From NCBI GenBank assembly GCA_016930015.1, contig JAFGHR010000038.1:1-64000 (forward strand): DNA of 64,000 bases, written 5' to 3'. Positions 35,563-43,832 of this stretch are shown here, piece by piece (within the stretch, counting starts at the first letter, position 1; the number at the start of each line of letters is the position of its first letter). A program made the translations under genes and the position numbers. The DNA is from Anaerolineae bacterium. Its GTDB lineage: Bacteria > Chloroflexota > Anaerolineae > Aggregatilineales > Aggregatilineaceae. The notes beneath the pieces were generated by a model. The model ran no database searches. It saw only the letters and a list, made by a program, of their open reading frames with translations, and had not been told where the DNA came from.

Positions 35563-36729
35563 ATGCAAGGGACAACAATTACTCCAAACCCTCCAGTCCA
35601 ACCGCGCAAGCAGCATATGTTTATCAGCCTGCGTCTTAAGTTGCTGGTCGGGTTTCTCCTGCTGTTTGGCGTCGTACTCGGCGCTTCATACTACTGGTTC
35701 CACACATTTTCGGATGATCTGGTGCGGCACCGCTTTTATGACTTCACAACGGATGCCGCCATGGACCGCCTAGCGGATGACCTGTCAACGGTGTTGGAAG
35801 GCATCGCGGGGCAAATTGATGGGGACGAATTCCAGGCCCTTATCGAAGAAGGCGTCGTGCGTGAGGATGGTTACACCGACGATGAACGGTATTGGACACA
35901 AGCCGCCCTGTTATACCAGCAGCGCACGATCGATCCTCGCTCGCGTCTGTACACGTTTGTGGCCGGTGATGGTCCTAACACAGTCAAGTTCATCGGGAGT
36001 TCAGGAGCCCTGTTAGACCCGCCTGGCGGTGTCACGTTTGGCCAGGAAATAGCGTTCAGCCCGGCAGACGCAGCCGTGATCCTGGACGGGCTGAAAAAAA
36101 CCACCCTGTATCTCATACCGTATGAGGACGAATTCGGGCGCTGGATATCGGGTTATACGCCAATCACCAATGCAGCCGGTGACAAGGTCGGCGCGCTGGG
36201 CATCGACATCCGCGCTGAATACGTGGCCCAGGTGCAGGAAAGCCTGGAAAAACGCATCGTTGAGGATGTAAAGGAAAAAGTCGAACAGGGTATTATCGTG
36301 GCGAGCGGCATTACGGCTATCCTGGTGATCATCTCGGTCTATGCGATATCCGGCTTGCTCACCCGGCCTGTCATCGCGCTGACTCGCACGGCAGCCCGCA
36401 TCGGTGAAGGGGATTACGAACAAGACCTGTCGTACCTGACAGGTGTGCGTTTCCCCGATGAGATCGGCGCGTTGGCCCAGGTCTTTGAAATCATGGTGGG
36501 CAAGGTGCACCAACGTGAGCAAAAACTCAAGCAGCAAGTGAGTGAGCTGCAAATCATCATCGACGAAAGCAAACGCCAGAGCCAGGTCGAAGAAATCGTC
36601 GAGTCGGACTTCTTCCGCGAGCTTCAGCAAAAAGCAAAAATGATGCGGGACGGTTTTACCAGCCGCCAGGCACCAGAAGAACTACCCTCCCCGGCAGACG
36701 ATGCGCCGGGTGAAAATCCCGAAGCGTAA
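35563..36729 (+). CDS. Membrane sensor with HAMP domain and no output kinase
   Basis: A 388-residue protein. A first helix at about 22-45 and a second at about 243-266 bracket an extracytoplasmic sensor domain of about 195 residues with a PAS/Cache-like ending (GRWISGYTPITNAAGDKVGA). A HAMP linker follows (TRPVIALTRTAARIGEGDYE), then a coiled coil from about 320 to 375, and the chain ends in a Pro/Glu-rich tail. No histidine kinase, cyclase, phosphatase or methyl-accepting domain is visible, so it must signal through a partner. GGAAGAGG lies 5 bases before the ATG. It starts 17 bases after the GNAT-like gene. Confidence 0.8.
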   Translation: MQGTTITPNPPVQPRKQHMFISLRLKLLVGFLLLFGVVLGASYYWFHTFSDDLVRHRFYDFTTDAAMDRLADDLSTVLEGIAGQIDGDEFQALIEEGVVREDGYTDDERYWTQAALLYQQRTIDPRSRLYTFVAGDGPNTVKFIGSSGALLDPPGGVTFGQEIAFSPADAAVILDGLKKTTLYLIPYEDEFGRWISGYTPITNAAGDKVGALGIDIRAEYVAQVQESLEKRIVEDVKEKVEQGIIVASGITAILVIISVYAISGLLTRPVIALTRTAARIGEGDYEQDLSYLTGVRFPDEIGALAQVFEIMVGKVHQREQKLKQQVSELQIIIDESKRQSQVEEIVESDFFRELQQKAKMMRDGFTSRQAPEELPSPADDAPGENPEA

Positions 36730-36763
36730 CACACCACTGCCCGCCGTTTTTGCCAGCATCATT

Positions 36764-36802
36764 AACCGGGGCAGCCTGATGATCGGGCGGCCCCGGTTTT
36801 TC
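36764..36802 (+). terminator. Rho-independent terminator after the HAMP sensor gene
   Basis: AACCGGGGC and GCCCCGGTT form a perfect 9-bp stem followed by a T tract, closing the 32.7-36.7 kb gene set. Confidence 0.85.
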
Positions 36803-36968
36803 CTGGTCGGCGACAAAACAACAGCAGGAACAACCAAATACACGCTGGTTTTCTTATACATTTTTTATGCCATGTTGAGGGGAATCTAACACCGGTCTGT
36901 TATTTCAATATCGAGGAAAAAGCGTCAAAATCGTACTATCTTACACAATCCATTGAGGAATACCGATT

Positions 36969-38843
36969 ATGGCTGATACCAGTTCAGAAACCTATTCGTT
37001 TCAAGCTGAAATCCAACAACTGTTAAATATCCTGGTCCATTCGTTGTATACCAACCGCGAGATATTCCTCCGCGAGTTAATCTCGAACGCATCAGATGCC
37101 CTGCACCGCTTGCAGTTCGAAATGCTGACCCGCTCGGACGTGCTCGATGCCGATGTCGAATTAGGTGTTCACATCCACGCCGACAAAGACACGGGCACGC
37201 TGACTATTACCGATACTGGAATCGGGATGAACCGGGATGAGTTGATCCAGAATCTAGGCACCATTGCGCAGTCGGGAGCCGCGAGTTTTTTACAGCGCCT
37301 GCAAGAAACACAGGATGTGCCTGCATTAGACGTGATCGGCCAGTTTGGGGTCGGGTTCTATTCGGTGTTTATGGTGGCCGACAAAGTGACCGTTACGTCC
37401 CGCTCATTTCGTCCGGATGACGAGGGCTGGGCCTGGATGTCGGACGGCAGCAGCACGTATCACATTCAACCGGACGACAAAACAACACGCGGAACAACCA
37501 TTACGATCAGCCTCAAAGAAGACGCTCACGAATTCCTGGAACCGTACCGTCTGCGCCAGATCGTCAAGAAACATTCCGACTTTATCGCGTTCCCGATCAC
37601 CATCGGCGATGAAGTCGCCAACCAGCAAACGGCTATCTGGCGGCGGCCCGCACGTGATGTGCCGGACGATGATTACAACGCCTTCTACAAACAGCTTACG
37701 CTCGATTTCCACGATCCCCTGCTGCACCTGCACATTGCCTCAGATGCGCCGGTTCAATTTTATAGTGTGTTGTTTATCCCTGAAAAAGCCGACCGCGGCA
37801 TATTGAGCCTGCGGACCGACCACGGCCTGAAGCTCTACGCGCGAAAAGTGCTCATTCAGGACTATAACAAGGATTTTTTGCCGAACTATCTACGCTTTAT
37901 GGATGGCGTGGTGGATTCGGAAGACCTGCCGCTGAACGTAGCCCGCGAGTCGATCCAGACCACACGCACGATTAAACGCATCGGCATGTCGATCAAGGGC
38001 AAAATCCTGGGGGAACTGGAACGTCTCGCCAATGACGAACCGGACCGGTATCTGGCATTCTGGCAGGAATTCGGCGTGTTTGTTAAGGAAGGGATCGCCA
38101 CCGAAGCAGGCGACGCCGAGCGGCTTTCGCACCTGCTGCGCTTCCACTCGTCGCTGAGCGATGGCGAGACACCGACCGTAGCGCTCAACGATTACGTATC
38201 GCGCATGAAGGACGACCAGGAGCATATTTATTATGTGCTGGCCGACAATGTGCGGTCGGCGGCTCACAGCCCGCACCTGGACACGTTCCACGCACGGGAC
38301 TACGAAGTGTTATATCTGACGGATACGGTTGACAGCTTTTTGCTGATGAACCTGTCCGAATACGATAACAAACCGCTGCGCAACGTGGATGATGCCGGGC
38401 TGGAACTGCCAGACATCGAGCCGGGCGACGAGTCTGCCGCGCCGAGGTTGGAGGAGGAACCGTTTGAAGCCGTGCGCCGACGGTTCGCGGACGTATTGGG
38501 TGAGCGCGTAACCGGGGTGCGCGAATCGCATATGCTCACCGAAAACCCGGTCCGGCTGGTGACGCCCGAAGGTCAGCTTGATCGTAATGTGCAGCGCGTC
38601 TACCGCATGCTGGATCAGGATTTTGAAGTGCCGAAAAAAAACCTCGAACTCAACCGCCGCCACCCGTTGATTCACAATTTGTCGGTTTTGTTACAAACCG
38701 ATGCGGAAGCCGAGATCATCGACCAGACCATTGAGCAGTTATATGAAAACGCGCTGCTGGTGGACGGCATCCATCCCAACCCCGCCGCGATGGTCGCCCG
38801 CATCCACAAACTGATGGAACTGGCTACCCGGCGCTCGGAATGA
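36969..38843 (+). CDS. htpG: Molecular chaperone HtpG (Hsp90)
   Basis: A 624-residue cytosolic ATP-dependent chaperone. The N-terminal GHKL ATPase carries LRELISNASDALHRLQ, DTGIGMNRDEL, the lid region IAQSGAASF and FGVGFYSVFMVADKV. The middle-domain segment ESIQTTRTIKRIG and a C-terminal dimerisation domain follow. Length is normal for bacterial HtpG. GAGGAATACCGATT precedes the ATG. It is monocistronic, between a terminator and a long non-coding zone. No CIRCE element was found upstream. Confidence 0.97.
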   Translation: MADTSSETYSFQAEIQQLLNILVHSLYTNREIFLRELISNASDALHRLQFEMLTRSDVLDADVELGVHIHADKDTGTLTITDTGIGMNRDELIQNLGTIAQSGAASFLQRLQETQDVPALDVIGQFGVGFYSVFMVADKVTVTSRSFRPDDEGWAWMSDGSSTYHIQPDDKTTRGTTITISLKEDAHEFLEPYRLRQIVKKHSDFIAFPITIGDEVANQQTAIWRRPARDVPDDDYNAFYKQLTLDFHDPLLHLHIASDAPVQFYSVLFIPEKADRGILSLRTDHGLKLYARKVLIQDYNKDFLPNYLRFMDGVVDSEDLPLNVARESIQTTRTIKRIGMSIKGKILGELERLANDEPDRYLAFWQEFGVFVKEGIATEAGDAERLSHLLRFHSSLSDGETPTVALNDYVSRMKDDQEHIYYVLADNVRSAAHSPHLDTFHARDYEVLYLTDTVDSFLLMNLSEYDNKPLRNVDDAGLELPDIEPGDESAAPRLEEEPFEAVRRRFADVLGERVTGVRESHMLTENPVRLVTPEGQLDRNVQRVYRMLDQDFEVPKKNLELNRRHPLIHNLSVLLQTDAEAEIIDQTIEQLYENALLVDGIHPNPAAMVARIHKLMELATRRSE

Positions 38844-38977
38844 GTGTAAGGCTTCGCCAAGATAATAATTACCCCAATCCCCGCGCGAGCAAGTTCGCGT
38901 TACCCCTTCCCTTAGGGTTTTCAGGGGCGGACGGGTGGCTGGGAAATTGAAGAGCACCTTAACAATCGTAAAGTCAT

Positions 38978-39032
38978 GACATGGTGTTATTCTCAAAGGG
39001 TGCTTAAGCCCAAAGGAGAAAAACACCATGTC
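38978..39032 (+). promoter_or_regulatory. Leader hairpin enclosing a ribosome site and start codon
   Basis: GACATGGTGTT pairs perfectly with AACACCATGTC over 11 bp. The second arm contains the ATG at 39028, and the AGGAG site lies in the loop. Such structures can block translation of read-through transcripts, as known for some transposase genes. Confidence 0.5.
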
Positions 39033-39234
39033 GATCTCATTGTACACGCGGATCGCGGCTGAGTTGAATCGCTACCTGGCCCCTCGCATAGACGCAAGCA
39101 GTCGGGAGCGTTTTCGATCCGCCGCACCCGGCTGTTGTTTCAGGCGCCCCATAGATTCATACCAAAAATACATTGGATATTCCGTTAAAAAACATAAGAG
39201 GACGCATAGAAATACTGCGCCAGCCAGACGCTAA
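39028..39234 (+). pseudogene. Small frame, possible truncated transposase start
   Basis: A 68-codon frame starting behind an excellent AGGAG site. Its first 30 residues (MSISLYTRIAAELNRYLAPR and following) are helical and look like the start of a real protein, reminiscent of some IS4-type transposases. From about residue 31 the sequence loses protein character and runs into the repeat element at 39228. A truncated gene is the most likely reading. The family is not established. Confidence 0.35.
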
Positions 39235-39467
39235 GACGGGGTAATCGCTTCAAAATCGAAAAACTCCCCTCCTCGCTGCGCTCGTGCCCCCTCCCCGGCC
39301 AAGCCATGGAGGGGACAAAACACCGACTCGCGCGCTGGAAAAGTCCCCCGTCCGCTTGTTTGGACGGGGCGCCGTCCAGCTTGGCCGGACGGGGGATTAG
39401 GGGGAAGGCGTTGCACAAGACACCCAACCGCCCATTTGAAGCGATAGCCCTGAACGCTAAGACGGGG
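39228..39467. repeat. MITE-like element: direct repeats, inverted repeats and nested hairpins
   Basis: The 14-bp sequence ACGCTAAGACGGGG occurs at 39228-39241 and again at 39454-39467. Inside these lie 11-bp inverted repeats, ATCGCTTCAAA at 39244-39254 and TTTGAAGCGAT at 39435-39445. The core folds into GC-rich hairpins: CCCCTCC/GGAGGGG (39288-39314) and CCCCCGTCCG/CGGACGGGGG (39345-39395), the latter enclosing TGGACGG/CCGTCCA. It has no coding capacity. Confidence 0.6.
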
Positions 39468-39563
39468 CGGTTATTGCACCGGGTTCCACTTAGGGTATAA
39501 TCTTATAACTTACTGAACGGCAGGAAGTGTGGTACAGAGAGTGAGTACAGGACAGTTTTTCCT

Positions 39564-40202
39564 ATGGATATAATCTGGTACGGTCATAGCTGTTTTCGCG
39601 TATCCGAACGGGGCCGCGCGTCGGTCGTAACCGATCCGTTCGGTGAAAACCTCGGCTACGAAGTTCCTCGCCTCAAAGCGGACATTGTTACCATCAGTCA
39701 TGATGCCCCCGGACACAATTATGTCGCCGGGGTAAAGGGTTATGAGCGCGTAATCGAAGATCCAGGAGAATACGAGATCGGGGGCGTGTTCATTATCGGG
39801 GTGGCGACCTACGACCGCACGCAAGAAAATCCACGTCGTAATGTCGTGTATGTGCTGGATTATGAGGGGTTGACGGTCACGCACCTGGGGGATTTGGACC
39901 ATGTGCCAAATCAATCTATGATCGATGCATTAGGCTCGATTGACATCGCACTGGTACCCGTTGGTGACGGGGGAGCGCTCGGTTCCAGTCAGGCAGCCGA
40001 AGTTGTCAGCTTGCTTGAACCACGGATAGTTATCCCGATGCATTATCGCACTCCGGCTTTGCGCGGCCTGGAACTGGACCCGGTTGATCGGTTTCTCAAA
40101 GAAATGGGCGTCAGCACAATCGAAGAAGAAGACATACTGCGGGTTTCATCAACCAGCATGCCTGAACAAACACAGGTCGTGGTGTTAAACTACGAGCACT
40201 GA
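39564..40202 (+). CDS. Metallo-beta-lactamase-fold protein with altered metal motif (COG2220-like)
   Basis: A 212-residue protein of the UlaG/UPF0173-like MBL branch. The start MDIIWYGHSCFRV, the mid-protein EDPGEYEIGGVFI, HLGDLDHVP and the late MHYRTP all fit the group. The metal motif usually read as SHDHPxHN or similar is here SHDAPGHN, so one canonical histidine is replaced by alanine, and catalysis may be lost or changed. The gene is followed by a 99-residue hypothetical gene after 70 bases. The substrate is unknown. Confidence 0.8.
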   Translation: MDIIWYGHSCFRVSERGRASVVTDPFGENLGYEVPRLKADIVTISHDAPGHNYVAGVKGYERVIEDPGEYEIGGVFIIGVATYDRTQENPRRNVVYVLDYEGLTVTHLGDLDHVPNQSMIDALGSIDIALVPVGDGGALGSSQAAEVVSLLEPRIVIPMHYRTPALRGLELDPVDRFLKEMGVSTIEEEDILRVSSTSMPEQTQVVVLNYEH

Positions 40203-40272
40203 GTCAGGCGCATGGATTAAATGAGCGGTTGTTTTTTATGGCGGGTGGTGGGCGAGAGGAACAAACACAAGG

Positions 40273-40572
40273 ATGATCAAGCTGTTGCTGAGTTGGGATA
40301 TCAAACCCGGTCGTGATCAGGAATATTTCGAATTCATGGTTCGCGAATTCGCTCCAGGCATCACACGCATGGGGTTAACCCCAACCGAAGCGTGGTTCGC
40401 GCTGTACGGCGACTGCCCGCAGATTCTCATGGAAGGGATCGCCGACGATCTCGATACCGTGCGCGGCCTGTTAAACAGCGAGGAATGGTCCACACTGCAC
40501 GGCAAACTGTTGGGTTATGTTGATAATTACAGCCAGAAGATTGTCCGTGCTAACGCTGGCTTCCAGATATAA
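40273..40572 (+). CDS. Small hypothetical protein, dimeric alpha-beta-barrel-like
   Basis: A 99-residue soluble protein opening MIKLLLSWDIKPGRDQEYFE and with a second strand-helix unit around ALYGDCPQILMEGIADDL. The strand-helix-strand pattern, the opening WDIKPG and the size fit the dimeric ferredoxin-like (ABM/NIPSNAP-type) fold, but no active-site residue is evident. It has a GAGAGGAAC-type upstream stretch and a strong terminator just after it, so it is a real gene. Its function is unknown. Confidence 0.7.
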   Translation: MIKLLLSWDIKPGRDQEYFEFMVREFAPGITRMGLTPTEAWFALYGDCPQILMEGIADDLDTVRGLLNSEEWSTLHGKLLGYVDNYSQKIVRANAGFQI

Positions 40573-40594
40573 CAGCAGCGAGCACCACCAACCC

Positions 40595-40627
40595 AAAAGG
40601 CAACCTGATCATGCGGTTGCCTTTTTT
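40595..40627 (+). terminator. Bidirectional terminator
   Basis: AAAAGGCAACC and GGTTGCCTTTT form an 11-bp stem with a 9-base loop. T tracts are present on both strands, serving the convergent genes at 40273-40572 and 40660-40974. Confidence 0.9.
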
Positions 40628-40659
40628 AATTGGGTAATTGATCCGAAGTCACCGGGCGA

Positions 40660-40974
40660 TCACTCTTTTTTCGCCGGGCTGGAGTCAGATGAGGAAGCAG
40701 CTTTAGGCGATGTATCGGGTTTTGCGGCCTTATCGCCCTTGTCGGGTTTGTCGTCCGATTCAGCTTCTTTCTTGGGAGAAACTGCCAGGTTATTTTTACC
40801 CCTGCTATCCTTCACATACCAACCCGATCCTTTGAATACGATTCCTACAGGCTGTGGCACCCGGTGAGTATACCCTCCGCACTCCGGACATTCAGCGATG
40901 GGATCATCGGCGAACTTCTGGCGGGCATCAAAACGTACACCACATTCTTCACATTCGTAGGTATAGATTGGCAT
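40660..40974 (-). CDS. FmdB-type zinc-ribbon protein
   Basis: A 104-residue protein. The first 45 residues form an FmdB/CxxC zinc ribbon: MPIYTYECEECG, then ECPECGGY, then GIVFKGSGWYVKD. The remaining 45 residues are a Lys/Asp/Ser/Pro-rich disordered tail. Proteins of this family are widespread and usually annotated as putative regulators, without proven function. It is transcribed alone towards a shared terminator. Confidence 0.9.
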   Translation of the reverse strand: MPIYTYECEECGVRFDARQKFADDPIAECPECGGYTHRVPQPVGIVFKGSGWYVKDSRGKNNLAVSPKKEAESDDKPDKGDKAAKPDTSPKAASSSDSSPAKKE

Positions 40975-41081
40975 AACACGTCACCTCGACATTTCCTTCC
41001 AACGTTATAGTATAAAGGAATTCATGCCCGGCGTAAAGGAATTTTGAGTAAAAAATACACAAGAAATTACAGCTTTTTATA

Positions 41082-42092
41082 CTATTCAAGTCCCAACAAA
41101 TCGGCCATCAACACCGCGCCTTCGTTTTCCTGTGGCAGTTTGCTCAAGTACCGCTCCGTGATAGCCACATTCGAGTGGCGCAGCAGGCGGCTGATCACGT
41201 CAATGGATACCCCTGTGTGCTGAAGCGCGCCAGCGATACTGCGCCGGAGATCGTGAGGGGCCACATTGCCCAAACCGGCATGTTCGGCTGCCCCGCTCAC
41301 AATCCGCCACAGCGCATCCGCTGTCAGGCCGCTGTCCGCAATACGCCCGCCCTTCCAAATACGCCGGATCAGGGCGCTGTCGAGAGCCGGATCGAACAGA
41401 TCGGACCAATCTTGCAGCGACTGCACTACGTTTGACGGAATATCGACATACACCGCCTTGCTGCCTTTACCATGAACGAACATAACGGGACGGCCATTTT
41501 GTGTTCCGAGATCGCTCCACCGGGCACCGGCCAATTCTTCACGGCGGAGCGCCATCGTGCACAACATGCCCATAATAACCCGGTTGCGGACGCGCTGGGT
41601 GGGTGTAGTGGCAATCGCTTCACCGGAGATCATTAATATTTTGAGCTGCTCTGGTGCCAACCACCGCCCCGGACGCTGCCCATCTTCGGCACGGGGGATA
41701 CGGACATTACCCATCGCCGCGCTCGTGTAATCGTCCAATAACCCGGCTTCGGCCAGCAGACTGGATAGGGTCACAATCGCCGCGCGCGCCTGGTTTAACG
41801 CCTGTTTCCCCTGGCCTTCATTGGCCAGATGCCCCAGCCATGCACGCAAATGGGGGGCCGTCATGATCGGCAGCAGGAGGGGCAGCGGCAGGGCATGCAT
41901 ACGCTGCGTGCGCGCTTTGCCAAACGTTAGTAATAACCCGGCACCGTCAGCCAAAAACCGATCGACCCACCGGGTATAAGCACGCCGGGTATGCTGGCTG
42001 CTGGCGCGGCCCATTAACACCTTTGCGTAGTCAAACGTAGCTTCGGTCGGGATTTCAAGACGGGTGTTCAATGGCTGAAGCTGGTTGTTCAT
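41082..42092 (-). CDS. Tyrosine recombinase (phage-integrase family)
   Basis: A 336-residue site-specific recombinase. A SAM-like N-terminal DNA-binding region (SSQHTRRAYTRWVDRFLAD) precedes the catalytic domain. The active site is complete: Arg in ALRREELAGARW, Lys in HGKGSKAVYV, HDLRR, His in LLRHSNVAITERY and the nucleophile Tyr in that same segment. GGAG lies 6 bases before the ATG. No phage or conjugative genes and no tRNA are nearby, so it may be a XerC/D-like housekeeping enzyme or a remnant of an integrated element. Confidence 0.9.
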   Translation of the reverse strand: MNNQLQPLNTRLEIPTEATFDYAKVLMGRASSQHTRRAYTRWVDRFLADGAGLLLTFGKARTQRMHALPLPLLLPIMTAPHLRAWLGHLANEGQGKQALNQARAAIVTLSSLLAEAGLLDDYTSAAMGNVRIPRAEDGQRPGRWLAPEQLKILMISGEAIATTPTQRVRNRVIMGMLCTMALRREELAGARWSDLGTQNGRPVMFVHGKGSKAVYVDIPSNVVQSLQDWSDLFDPALDSALIRRIWKGGRIADSGLTADALWRIVSGAAEHAGLGNVAPHDLRRSIAGALQHTGVSIDVISRLLRHSNVAITERYLSKLPQENEGAVLMADLLGLE

Positions 42093-42233
42093 ACACTATC
42101 TCCGGTACCGGGTTGCAGATGGTCGGGTAACTGCTGCATTTATCTATCATAACACATACCCCAACGGTATCGCGCCGCACACTTTTAGACTATAGTTTGA
42201 CCAGACAATACGTATGTTTGCACGAGAAACACG

Positions 42234-43736
42234 ATGAGATTAATCAGGCAGCGCACCGAGGCGGTATTGGGTATTGACGTTGGCACCCAGAGCACCAAAT
42301 GCGTTGTGCTGAGCGATAATGGCGACCTGCTCGGTATCGGGCAGCATGGGTACGGCGTTCAAAAACCGCGCCCGAATTGGGCCGAACAATCTCCGGATGA
42401 ATGGTGGAACGCTGCCATTAGCGCCGTACGTGATGCCATGCGCCAGGCCAATATACCCCCGACGCGCATATGCGGCATCGGGCTGGCGGGCCAGATGCAC
42501 GGTTTGGTAGTGGTCGATCACAACCTGCTGCCACTCCGCCCGGCGATCATCTGGCTCGACCGCCGCAGCGCGAATCTCTGCGATACCGTGTTGGAACGGG
42601 TCGGACACGATACAGCAGTTCAGATCGCCGGAAACCGCCTATCACCGGGGTTCGCAGCGGCCAGTCTCGCCTGGCTGAACGAAGTCGAACCCGACACGCT
42701 CGCCCAGGCGCGCGCGGTTCTACAGCCCAAAGACTATCTCGTGCTGAGGCTCACAGGGGAGCTTTGCAGCGAGCCAAGTGATGCGTCGGCAACCTGGCTG
42801 TTTGATATCCACCAGCGCGTTTGGTCTCCCGTGCTGGCCGAGGCGTGCGGCGTCCCTCTGGACATCCTGCCGCCTGTAACCGAATCCGCGGACGTGGTGG
42901 GACACCTGCGCACCGAGGCCGCCGACGCCCTCGGTTTGCGCGAAGGACTCCCGGTCGTGGCCGGAGCCGCCGACCAGGCGGCGCTGCTGCTGGGTGCCGG
43001 TGTTATCGACTCCGGGCGCGGATCGCTCACACTGGGAACCGGCGGCCAGATCACGATCGTGTCAAACCGGCCCCGTATTGATCCTGAACTCCGGCTGAAC
43101 ACATTTTTCCACGCCGTACCGGGACTGTGGTACACGATGGGCGCGATCTTGAACGGCGGCATCGCGCTGCGCTGGTGGCGGCAGGCAGCCAGCCCGGACG
43201 ATAATCATTCGTATCCTGAGTTATTGGCGACGGCGGAACACGTCCCCGCCGGGTCAGATGGCCTGATCTTTTTGCCCTACCTGGAAGGCGAACGCACCCC
43301 GCACATGGACCCACAGGCATCAGGGGCATTTGTCGGCCTGACGCTGCATCACACCCAGGCGCACCTGACACGCGCCGTGCTCGAAGGGGTCGCGTTTGCG
43401 TTTCGAGACTGCCTGCTCACGCTCCAGGAAACCGGACCGGTCCCGGATCATTTCCTGATCGGTGGGGGCGGCTCACAAAGTGGGCTGTGGCGGCGAATCC
43501 TGGCAAGTGTGCTCGGCGTCAGCCTGCAAACAGTCGAAGGTTCCGAACACACAGCTATGGGCGCGGCGCTGCTGGCCGGTTTGGGAGCGAACCTGTTTTA
43601 CGACCTGCCGCAAGCCGTCGCGCACGCGGTGCACTACGGGCCTACGGTTACACCAGACCCCGCCGAACAAGCTATCTATGGCGAACGGCATGCCCAGTTT
43701 CAGGCATTGTACCCGGCCTTGCGTAACATCCGGTGA
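42234..43736 (+). CDS. xylB: Xylulokinase
   Basis: A 500-residue FGGY-family kinase that phosphorylates D-xylulose with ATP for entry to the pentose phosphate pathway. The ATPase-fold start is GIDVGTQSTKCVV. The GLAGQMHGLV segment is typical of xylulokinases, and the catalytic aspartate lies in VAGAADQAALLLGAG. The C-terminal ATP-binding region GGGGSQSGLWRRILA is intact. No xylose isomerase or transporter lies next to it, so it is separated from the rest of a pathway. The upstream ribosome site is weak (GAGAAAC). Confidence 0.9.
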   Translation: MRLIRQRTEAVLGIDVGTQSTKCVVLSDNGDLLGIGQHGYGVQKPRPNWAEQSPDEWWNAAISAVRDAMRQANIPPTRICGIGLAGQMHGLVVVDHNLLPLRPAIIWLDRRSANLCDTVLERVGHDTAVQIAGNRLSPGFAAASLAWLNEVEPDTLAQARAVLQPKDYLVLRLTGELCSEPSDASATWLFDIHQRVWSPVLAEACGVPLDILPPVTESADVVGHLRTEAADALGLREGLPVVAGAADQAALLLGAGVIDSGRGSLTLGTGGQITIVSNRPRIDPELRLNTFFHAVPGLWYTMGAILNGGIALRWWRQAASPDDNHSYPELLATAEHVPAGSDGLIFLPYLEGERTPHMDPQASGAFVGLTLHHTQAHLTRAVLEGVAFAFRDCLLTLQETGPVPDHFLIGGGGSQSGLWRRILASVLGVSLQTVEGSEHTAMGAALLAGLGANLFYDLPQAVAHAVHYGPTVTPDPAEQAIYGERHAQFQALYPALRNIR

Positions 43737-43832
43737 TGCAGCTAAGGCTGAACCAGGAAAATATACCGCCCGTTTGTTCACCCTTGCCGGGGATCGGGTA
43801 ATTATTTTTATGGCGTAGCAGCCTACAACAGA

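Larger units (their letters stand above)
38844..39563. other. Decayed, hairpin-rich non-coding zone
   Basis: The 720 bases hold several overlapping structures: a CGCGA/TCGCG hairpin near 38884 and a CCCTTAGGGTTTT stretch that may end htpG transcripts; a small frame at 39028-39234 with a structured leader; and a MITE-like element with direct repeats and nested GC-rich hairpins at 39228-39467. The pattern suggests remains of mobile elements. The promoter of the next gene must lie near 39480-39560. Confidence 0.6.

Noticed and set aside
36730..36968. Heat-shock control element (CIRCE) before htpG
   Set aside because: No TTAGCACTC/GAGTGCTAA type inverted repeat was found; the hairpin present is a terminator of the upstream gene.
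39241..39420. CRISPR array suggested by repeated GC-rich motifs
   Set aside because: The motifs are nested inverted repeats, not regularly spaced direct repeats with unique spacers, and no cas gene is nearby.
42093..42233. Attachment site or tRNA gene beside the tyrosine recombinase
   Set aside because: No tRNA-like sequence and no direct repeat pair around 41082-42092 was found by eye.
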